From assembly GCA_958426425.1 (NCBI GenBank), contig CATZYY010000063.1, positions 1-12,657 on the forward strand: DNA of 12,657 nt. Reading direction: 5' to 3'. The DNA comes from an uncultured Oscillospiraceae bacterium. GTDB taxonomy: Bacteria > Bacillota > Clostridia > Oscillospirales > Oscillospiraceae. Below the pieces are notes generated by a model that did no database searches, was not told where the DNA came from, and saw only the letters and a list, made by a program, of their open reading frames with translations. Numbering within the stretch: the first letter of the stretch is position 1; every line of letters starts with the position of its first letter. Shown here piece by piece: positions 6,678-12,657 of this stretch. A program made the position numbers and the translations under genes.

Positions 6678-6720
6678 AAATAGCCGCAAGCTACTTTTCG
6701 TGGCTTGCGGCTATTTTTTC
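6678..6720 (+). terminator. Strong intrinsic terminator
   Basis: AAATAGCCGCAAGC (6678-6691) pairs with GCTTGCGGCTATTT (6703-6716). The stem extends inward by three more pairs to about 17 bp with a 5-nt loop. The T-rich stretch TTTTTTCTATTTTT follows. It ends transcripts from the hemolysin III-like gene or from a small RNA starting after it, and marks the border to the accessory block on the right. Confidence 0.92.
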
Positions 6721-6821
6721 TATTTTTCAGGGCGTCCAGACAATTAGCAATCATCCAAATATTTTGGTGGCTTTTCCAGTTGACCTGTGGTATGTTGTCT
6801 TGCTGAAAGGAGGTAGGACAC

Positions 6822-7112
6822 ATGAATGACACTCTGAAACAACTTTACAACAGATTTTACACGCCACTTCCCATGGCAGAGGCTGAGCAAGAAATTGAAG
6901 ATTGCCACAGGCAACTCATTGAGCGACTGGAAAAGCCGGAGAGAAAACTGGTGCTGCGGATCATGGATAACCAGAGTCTGATTTCGGAAGAACGTTCCAT
7001 GGATAGTTTCTTCTGCGGGTTTAAATTGGCATGGGAACTGGCAAACGAATTGAATCACTTTGAAACGGACAGGCATCCCTTTCCAGCGGAAGAAGCGGAG
7101 AGAGATGCCTGA
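6822..7112 (+). CDS. DUF6809-like small hypothetical protein
   Basis: The protein has 96 residues, is acidic and mostly helical. AAAGGAGG (6806-6813) lies 8 nt before the ATG, an excellent ribosome site. The pattern is an N-terminal MNDTLKQLYNRFYTP, a charged helix (EAEQEIEDCHRQLIERL), and a C-terminal FFCGFKLAWELANEL. It resembles small Clostridia proteins annotated DUF6809, often found in mobile or accessory regions; this match is from memory. No function is known for the family. A downstream zinc-ribbon gene on the same strand may share its transcript. No convincing promoter is visible between the upstream terminator and this gene (6721-6821). Confidence 0.75.
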   Translation: MNDTLKQLYNRFYTPLPMAEAEQEIEDCHRQLIERLEKPERKLVLRIMDNQSLISEERSMDSFFCGFKLAWELANELNHFETDRHPFPAEEAERDA

Positions 7113-7265
7113 TTTTTATGCGGTCAGGCGCACAATGCTTTTATGCGTATTGCAATTTCTTCATCTCTGAACTTCTCCATTTTGAGCAGCAACATTCTCT
7201 GGACTTCTGAATCGTCTCTCAGCATTGTGTGTTTGCAGCCAACAAAACAGAGAGGAGAAAATGCA

Positions 7266-7466
7266 ATGACACAAGTTCCCGTTACCAGATGCCAGTACTG
7301 CGGCTCACAAGACATTGGGGAAGGCTGGCAGCACGGAGAGGCCCTGGTCACTTTCAAATATCATGGATTGCTGGGAAATCGTCTGAAGTACCTGATCTGC
7401 CGCAGCTGTGGGGCTGTGTTATACCAATGCGTAGCAGAACCACATCGTTTTCCTAAGGTGCGATAA
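7266..7466 (+). CDS. Small double-CxxC zinc-ribbon protein ('TFIIIB-like')
   Basis: The protein has 66 residues. Two knuckles, CQYCG (about residues 9-13) and CRSCG (about 45-49), make a zinc-ribbon fold. Between them is the IGEGWQ...YHGLLGNRLKYLI segment typical of Firmicutes proteins often auto-annotated as 'transcription initiation factor TFIIIB'. The name comes only from the zinc ribbon and does not show a role in transcription. The ATG at 7266 has GGAG (7254-7257) 8 nt upstream; an ATG at 7261 is too close and is followed at once by a stop. The frame extends upstream to 7143 but has no ribosome site there. It is convergent with the res gene, 59 bp away. Confidence 0.78.
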   Translation: MTQVPVTRCQYCGSQDIGEGWQHGEALVTFKYHGLLGNRLKYLICRSCGAVLYQCVAEPHRFPKVR

Positions 7467-7525
7467 CTTAGGCCAAAATATTATAGCTAAGAGATATTAC
7501 AAAAGATACATAAACAAAACAGCAC

Positions 7526-10500
7526 CTAAATCCTTGTACGAAACTGGGACCAATCTGTTACAGTTTGCATTTCTATACCTGAATCCAGCGTTTTAAAATG
7601 TTCCTTACCACAATGAATCTTCATCTGTTCACTGGGTTGTAGGTGAATAAAGTTAGTTGTCCCCTTGGTCTCCAAGACAAAGTACAGCTTTTCCTCTCCG
7701 TTTTTCGTCAGATAGACTGCCCAGTCGGGGTTGTAAGTGCCGATAGGCGTTTCAATCTTGAATCGGCTTGGAATCTTAAAGTACATTTTTACATCCGGAT
7801 CATTGTCCAGAGCCTCTGCCATAGGCTTTTCCACAGTGGGACTGTCATAAATCACATAATCGTAGACGCTATGCTCAACCTTCACAGCGTTTCGGTCCAG
7901 GTTAGCAATCAACTCGGCGGTGTCGAAAATCTCCTGCACATAGTATTCCTGACCGTCCAGCTTCACATAGCGGATGCCGTCAATGGCCAGAGCGTGGCGA
8001 TGATTGCGGATCAGCTCCACGGTCTGCTCCAGAAATGCCTCGGGGTTGTTGAGAAAATCGCCACATCGTCCGCTTTCCACCAGAATCCGGTTAACCGTCG
8101 CTGGTGTCAGCAAGGTTTCATCGCTGATAGCGGTAATAATGTCAGGCAGAGACTGATAGTCGTTTGCAATATCCATGGTTCGCATTTCCCGCTGGATGTG
8201 GCTGATTCCCGCCTGCTCAATATGGATGTCGGCAGTCTGGGATACCAATCTGGTCTTTGGAATATGGGGCATTTCCCGAAGCGCCTTAACGCAGTTCTCC
8301 ACAAGCTGTTCGGTGTCGATATTTACCCGATAGGCAGTTTTCTGTTTGATTTTGTTCCAAAGCTCCAGAAACTCCGTGGAGAGCATGACCTGCTTGTTGA
8401 GGTGAACCACCACATCACGGGAAGCATCCCGGATAGGCGGTCTGCGGTCGGCGTTAGCAATAATCCGCTCAAATCGCTCCCGGGCGGCTTCATACTTTTG
8501 GGGGAGATCAAGGGTACCGTTTTTCAGGGCATTCTTCATGGTATCCTTTACCTTACCGGTGCTGGTAATGTACCCTTTCCGCTCGAAGTGGTCCATCAGC
8601 TCGTGGGCGTCGTCATAGGAAAGGGTCTTTTCCTCCACAACAGTCTCTGTATAGGCTGTGCCTGCCAGAGATTCTGCCACTACCGGTTCCGCCCGTTCCA
8701 CAATGGCCTGCACAACTTCCTTGACTGGCTCCAGAGCCTTGGGTAACTCTATTTCCTTTGGCTCGACAACAGATACCACCTGCCCGGCCTCGTTGATCAC
8801 CCCAGAGGTTTTCAGCGCTTGAACCACAGCCTGGGCCTGTTCGACAGTGACCTGTCTCTCCACCTCCCGGCGGTCCTCGTATACCATGCCGGAAAACAGG
8901 CTGAGCTGGAGTACACCAAACTTGACGCCGGTTTCGTCCTCAATCTCTTTCTGGAGGGTGGAGGCAAATTCAGCAAAGCTCTCGTTGGCCATCACATGGA
9001 GCACATTGATGTTCTTGTCCTCGATGCGCTCGCCGTCCTGGTTCACGCACAGGCGCAGACCACGCCCCACCTTCTGGCGGCAAGTAAAGACAGATTTCTG
9101 ATCAATGAGAGTGCAGACCTGGAATACATTTGGGTTGTCCCAGCCCTCCCGCAGGGCTGAATGGGAGAAAATAAACCGCAGCGGGCAGTCAAAGCTGAGC
9201 AGCCATTCCTTATCCCGCATGATGGTGTTGTAGGTGTCATCGTCGGCCTGGGTGTCGCCCTTGGTGTCCTTCAGACGGCCTTTTTTGTCCTGAGAGAAAT
9301 AGCCGTTATGTACCTTGCTCACATCAGAAGGAAAACGGGCCTGCAGGGCGGCATATTTGGGCTTTGCCATAAGTTCCTGATAGCATTCCTCAAACATGGT
9401 CGCATAGATACCGGGGGTGCCGTCCTCGTGGCGGTACTTGTCCACCTTGTCGATGAAAAACAGAGACAACACCTTGATGCCCTTATCCAGATACCGCAGT
9501 TCCTTGTCCAAGTGAGTTTCGATGGTGCGCCGGATCTGTGCCTTCTTGATGATGTTCTCATCCACATCTCCGATTGACTTGCCCATGGCCACTTCCTGGG
9601 TGTTGCCAAACTCAATGTGCTCATAGCCAGGGGTGCAGTCGATTCCAGCAACGGTGTATCCCTCATAGAGGTCCCGCTGGCCGGACAGCAGAAATAGGTC
9701 GTCACCCGGCTTAATCGTGGCCGTTTTGCGGGTCACGACTCCGGTTTTGCCCTTTACATCCAGCTCCACCTTGGCCTTAAATCCCTTCTCGTTGGACACC
9801 GACAACAGGCGCACATAGGCTTGGTTGAAGCCGCCAGCCACTTGGTTGGAGGACACGGCAATCTGCTTCACCAATCCCATCTGGTAGGCATCCACCGGGG
9901 TCAGGCGGTAGAGCAGATTGATCTTCTCGCGGTGGGTGGCGGAGTAGCGCAGCACACACAGGGGATTCAATGTGGCAATGGCTTCCTTGGCCTTAGGGGT
10001 GTTGTCTACGCTCTGCGGTTCATCAATGATGACGATGGGGTGGGTATTCTGAATAAACCCCATGGCTGTCTCGCCGTTCAGCCTGTCCTGGGCCTGATTG
10101 ATGATGTTCTCTGCCTTCTTAAAAGCGTCGATGTTGATAATCATCACTTCGATGTTAGAGCTGGTGGCAAACTGCCGCACATCGGACAGTTTAGCGGAGC
10201 TATAAATGAAATACCGGCAGGGCACATTGTCGTATTGCAGGCCAAAATGCTCCTGAGTGACCTGGAAAGACTTATAGACGCCCTCACGGATAGCCACCGA
10301 CGGCACCACAATGACAAACTTGGTGAAGCCGTATTTGCGGTGCAGTTCAAAAATGGTCTTGGTGTAGACATAGGTCTTGCCGGTGCCGGTCTCCATCTCA
10401 ATGCAAAATTGCATATTCCCAGCGATATCGGTCAGGGGCAGGCTATTCCGCTTCTGGACAGCGTGCATATTGGCGGTCAGTGTTTCCTGGTCGATGTAGA

Positions 10501-10654
10501 GGGCGTTGCCCTGACCCAGTTCATTTAGGAAAGTGGTCTGGCGGTCGTCCATGACGGAGAAAGTACTCTGGGTTTTCTCCTGACCAATAAACAAATCCAC
10601 CACAGCATTGACCGCATCCGTTTGAAAATTTTGATTTTTGAATTTTAGTTTCAT
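7526..10654 (-). CDS. res: Type III restriction endonuclease, Res subunit
   Basis: The protein has 1042 residues and is complete. The superfamily 2 helicase part shows Walker A ETGTGKT (88-94), motif II DEPQ (211-214, the type III form of DEAD), motif III SAT (238-240), motif V HSALREGWDNPNVFQ (about 498-512) and motif VI RQKVGRGLRL (526-535). A Glu/Val-rich linker (about 600-680) follows. The C-terminal nuclease has the PD-ExK layout: NPD977 ... LE995-T-K997-G. Res translocates on DNA and cuts in complex with Mod when two unmethylated asymmetric sites are met. The start ATG has only a weak site (AGGGTGG) upstream. A lone TATAAT (minus strand, 10677-10672) in the 49-bp gap could be an internal promoter, but no -35 is evident. 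It is the last gene of the mod-HTH-res operon. All visible motifs look intact. Confidence 0.94.
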   Translation of the reverse strand: MKLKFKNQNFQTDAVNAVVDLFIGQEKTQSTFSVMDDRQTTFLNELGQGNALYIDQETLTANMHAVQKRNSLPLTDIAGNMQFCIEMETGTGKTYVYTKTIFELHRKYGFTKFVIVVPSVAIREGVYKSFQVTQEHFGLQYDNVPCRYFIYSSAKLSDVRQFATSSNIEVMIINIDAFKKAENIINQAQDRLNGETAMGFIQNTHPIVIIDEPQSVDNTPKAKEAIATLNPLCVLRYSATHREKINLLYRLTPVDAYQMGLVKQIAVSSNQVAGGFNQAYVRLLSVSNEKGFKAKVELDVKGKTGVVTRKTATIKPGDDLFLLSGQRDLYEGYTVAGIDCTPGYEHIEFGNTQEVAMGKSIGDVDENIIKKAQIRRTIETHLDKELRYLDKGIKVLSLFFIDKVDKYRHEDGTPGIYATMFEECYQELMAKPKYAALQARFPSDVSKVHNGYFSQDKKGRLKDTKGDTQADDDTYNTIMRDKEWLLSFDCPLRFIFSHSALREGWDNPNVFQVCTLIDQKSVFTCRQKVGRGLRLCVNQDGERIEDKNINVLHVMANESFAEFASTLQKEIEDETGVKFGVLQLSLFSGMVYEDRREVERQVTVEQAQAVVQALKTSGVINEAGQVVSVVEPKEIELPKALEPVKEVVQAIVERAEPVVAESLAGTAYTETVVEEKTLSYDDAHELMDHFERKGYITSTGKVKDTMKNALKNGTLDLPQKYEAARERFERIIANADRRPPIRDASRDVVVHLNKQVMLSTEFLELWNKIKQKTAYRVNIDTEQLVENCVKALREMPHIPKTRLVSQTADIHIEQAGISHIQREMRTMDIANDYQSLPDIITAISDETLLTPATVNRILVESGRCGDFLNNPEAFLEQTVELIRNHRHALAIDGIRYVKLDGQEYYVQEIFDTAELIANLDRNAVKVEHSVYDYVIYDSPTVEKPMAEALDNDPDVKMYFKIPSRFKIETPIGTYNPDWAVYLTKNGEEKLYFVLETKGTTNFIHLQPSEQMKIHCGKEHFKTLDSGIEMQTVTDWSQFRTRI

Positions 10655-10703
10655 GCGGCCACCCTTTTCGTATTATAGACAATAGAATTTGACTAACATG
10701 ATA

Positions 10704-11483
10704 TCAATTCTTTTCGAGAGTGCTTATGGACATATGGGGTCTGGCTCCAATATCCAGAAAATACTCCAAACGAACAACAGGCGCATGTTTGTCCAAAGTT
10801 TTTTGCAGATAATGAATAAATGCAATTTCGTTTTCTGTGTATGCGTCTAATGTCATTCCATCCGTCCAGAACAGTTGGTCAACATTTGAAAGTTGCTTTG
10901 CAATATGAATGGGACAATGCAAAACAGTGGAACTGATGTCATTTACCAATCGCTTTTTCCATTCTGGCATAGCCTGAAGTTGCAGCTTCTTATCATAGGA
11001 TTGAAAGAAATCCTTTTTGCATTGCTCCAGTTCTTCAAAATCACCTGTGGTCGTGTTCAACAGTAATTTTTCCGGAACTCGAAGCGCATTGGAAAATTGC
11101 TTAATTCGTTTGCTGGAGAATCCTTGTGTTTTAGCTCTGTATACAACACCAAATGTTACATCCAACAAAACGGCAATATCTACCATGCTCAATCCATATA
11201 CAGCTTTGATGGCATCAAAGAAATTAATAGAAACAGGCTTTCCATTCTTGAAATCGTCAAATTTCTGGGAAAAATCTTTGTAAGAGATGCAACTCCGGTT
11301 ATATGCATCCCGTAGAAATCGTGGAGCGTGATCTGTTTGATAAGTAAAATACTCCAAACTGGCTTCCCAATCATAGCAGCACTTAGAATCATCTACGATT
11401 ACTGCTCCATATTCATAAACATTTCCATGCCCGGTACATTTTCCGCGAAGATTAAATTCGCAATTCTTGCATGATTTTTCCAT
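10704..11483 (-). CDS. Cysteine-rich HTH protein lodged between mod and res
   Basis: The protein has 259 residues and I do not recognise the full-length family. The N-terminus has C5-x2-C8-x7-C16 and C35-C36 (SCKNCEFNLRGKC...SKCCYDWE), a likely zinc- or metal-binding knuckle. Residues about 88-140 look like a Cro/C1-type helix-turn-helix (MVDIAVLLDVTFGVVYRA...FSNALRVPEKLL). The C-terminal ~110 residues are mixed and unrecognised. The ATG at 11483 has AAAGGAG (11489-11495) 5 nt upstream, overlapping the mod stop codon, so translation is probably coupled to mod. A GTG at 11498 is in frame but would put this ribosome site inside the gene. GC content is low (21 of 60 in 11101-11160) against roughly 50% in res. 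Standard type III systems have only mod and res, so this may be a controller of the operon or an added defence part. Confidence 0.75.
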   Translation of the reverse strand: MEKSCKNCEFNLRGKCTGHGNVYEYGAVIVDDSKCCYDWEASLEYFTYQTDHAPRFLRDAYNRSCISYKDFSQKFDDFKNGKPVSINFFDAIKAVYGLSMVDIAVLLDVTFGVVYRAKTQGFSSKRIKQFSNALRVPEKLLLNTTTGDFEELEQCKKDFFQSYDKKLQLQAMPEWKKRLVNDISSTVLHCPIHIAKQLSNVDQLFWTDGMTLDAYTENEIAFIHYLQKTLDKHAPVVRLEYFLDIGARPHMSISTLEKN

Positions 11484-11494
11484 AATGGCTCCTT

Positions 11495-12657
11495 TCACAC
11501 CAGTTTCAGTTCAATCCCATGATCCCGCAGGATATAATAGGTGTTGGCCATGGCGGTATCATCAGCAAAGCTGTCACGGGAGATGATGATTTTGGCGGGG
11601 GCGTACTCTGCCATTTGTTCCACATCCTCCGGCTGGACATTCTCAGCCAGGCAAACCAGCAGCAGAAAGTCCTCGCCCACAGCATAAGCTGTCTTGTCAC
11701 GGATGGTAAGCGGATGCACGGAATAGGTCAACGGCACGCCCAGCTTGAGCATGATCTCATAGACCATATCCAGATCAGAGCGTTCGGACTTGACCCGGTG
11801 GATCATGCCGTTCATCCGCTGGTACAGCAGGTCCAGCTGCTCATCCTCAATGGGGGTGGCGTCCCAGGTTTCCAGATTGGAGGTGTCCAATTTGAAAACA
11901 CGGAAGCCCACATCCAGTTTTGCTGCCATTTCTTTTTTTGCATTGATTACATCTGGAGATTCTTCCCACTCCGCATAAGTTAGTCCCTCAAGGGAGCCAT
12001 GCTGATCTTGATAGCGTTTCGCTGCACGAACGAATAACCCCGAACTTTCAAGTGTATCTTTTAATTTTTCCCCAGCCCGTCTGATTCGTTCTTTGCCAAT
12101 CTCGCAGATATTCTTGTACCCGGCCTTGTACGCCTCGCTCTTTTCATCGCACAGTTCGGGAAGCTGTACCAGAATAAAGCGCCGATTTCCACCGTCCTCA
12201 GCGTTGAGCTGCATCACCGCATGGGCGGTAGTAGCGGAACCGGAGAAGAAGTCAAGGATGATGTCATCCGTGTTAGACACTTGGGAAACTAATTGCTTAA
12301 TAACCTCGACTGGCTTTGGGAAATCAAACAAATACCTATTAAACAATCCTCCAATTTCCTTGGTTGCAGTATTTGTGTAAACACCAGTACTGAAAATAGA
12401 TGAAAAACCAGGAAGATTGTCTGACAGCTCGTTCAAAAATGATTTTTTGCGTGGACGCCCATCTGGGTTATCAGGCCAAATAATTCTGCCTTCTTGAATG
12501 AGCCGATTCATGGTGTTTCGATCATATCGCCAGCCTTTTTCGGGGCATCCGTAGTTTCTTCCATCCGCCGGGTTGATTAAATCATAGTGCAAATTTGGAC
12601 GTGCATCGGCAGTAGCAAGTCCTACCATGTTAGCACTTGTCCAGGGGCCACGGGGAT
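11495..12657 (-). CDS. mod: Type III DNA methyltransferase, Mod subunit, C-terminal part (partial)
   Basis: The frame is open from the right edge to a TGA at 11495, about 387 codons. The visible beginning (PRGPWTSANMVGL...ARPNLHYDL) matches the middle of beta-class type III N6-adenine methyltransferases. The AdoMet-binding motif I is present as DFFSGSATTAHA (about 12250-12220), after which the typical FILVQLPE and C-terminal segment follow. The catalytic DPPY motif comes earlier in this class and lies outside the window, so activity cannot be judged. Mod modifies the host DNA and provides target recognition for Res. The ATG at 12628 is internal to the family alignment and is not the true start. 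The stretch 12301-12420 is only 44/120 GC while 12181-12240 is much richer, a mosaic pattern common in methyltransferase genes with exchanged segments. Confidence 0.92.
   Translation of the reverse strand, partial: PRGPWTSANMVGLATADARPNLHYDLINPADGRNYGCPEKGWRYDRNTMNRLIQEGRIIWPDNPDGRPRKKSFLNELSDNLPGFSSIFSTGVYTNTATKEIGGLFNRYLFDFPKPVEVIKQLVSQVSNTDDIILDFFSGSATTAHAVMQLNAEDGGNRRFILVQLPELCDEKSEAYKAGYKNICEIGKERIRRAGEKLKDTLESSGLFVRAAKRYQDQHGSLEGLTYAEWEESPDVINAKKEMAAKLDVGFRVFKLDTSNLETWDATPIEDEQLDLLYQRMNGMIHRVKSERSDLDMVYEIMLKLGVPLTYSVHPLTIRDKTAYAVGEDFLLLVCLAENVQPEDVEQMAEYAPAKIIISRDSFADDTAMANTYYILRDHGIELKLV

Noticed and set aside
7124..7225. A 33-residue minus-strand peptide (MLRDDSEVQRMLLL...) that looks helical and charged
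   Set aside because: It has no ribosome site, is very short, and lies in the leader of the zinc-ribbon gene; it could be a gene remnant but nothing supports it.
7452..7472. Inverted repeat CCTAAG/CTTAGG between the zinc-ribbon gene and res as a terminator
   Set aside because: It has only 6 bp with a 9-nt loop, and no T-run follows on either strand.
10699..10706. TGATATCA palindrome at the end of the HTH gene as an operator for res
   Set aside because: It is eight bases only, overlaps the stop codon, and is not repeated nearby; it is within chance.
1..12657. CRISPR arrays, tRNA or rRNA genes, transposases
   Set aside because: None was seen: no regularly spaced repeats, no tRNA-like cloverleaf and no transposase or integrase frames on either strand.

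Overview
The window looks like a chromosomal segment of an anaerobic, GC-rich gut Clostridium-type bacterium (Oscillospiraceae-like: Flavonifractor, Lawsonibacter, Oscillibacter or relatives). Supporting points are strong AGGAGG ribosome sites, GC-rich core genes with short intrinsic terminators, the ssnA-ygfK pair known from anaerobic purine and uric acid catabolism of gut bacteria, and small Clostridia-type hypothetical genes. The genus is an inference from style, not a proven assignment.

Region 1 (1-2886, minus strand): ssnA (putative aminohydrolase) followed by the first third of ygfK (putative selenate reductase / Fe-S flavoprotein), which runs off the left edge. A good promoter (2858-2886) sits before ssnA. 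It is followed by a structured leader: a 9-bp stem beginning just after the predicted start site, then a 12-bp terminator hairpin with a U-tract directly before the ssnA ribosome site, plus a possible antiterminator pairing. This is the architecture of a riboswitch or attenuator, of no class I recognise. Between ssnA and ygfK lies a 256-bp spacer holding a 70-bp diverged copy of the ssnA 3' end and four consecutive inverted repeats.

Region 2 (2887-6720, plus strand): three separately transcribed genes. They are a lipoprotein with an Ig-like domain (own terminator), an AGCS-family sodium:amino acid symporter (own promoter and terminator), and a hemolysin III/TrhA-like membrane protein (own promoter, with a small palindrome just downstream of it). 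Beyond the last lies about 120 bp of sequence rich in short inverted repeats, ending in a very strong terminator.

Region 3 (6721-12657): an accessory-looking block. Two small plus-strand genes (a DUF6809-like protein and a double-CxxC zinc-ribbon protein) face a minus-strand type III restriction-modification operon: mod (5' part beyond the right edge), a translationally coupled AT-rich gene for a cysteine-rich HTH protein, and res (complete, with helicase motifs and a PD-ExK nuclease). The HTH gene between mod and res is not part of the standard type III layout. It may be a controller or an added defence component.
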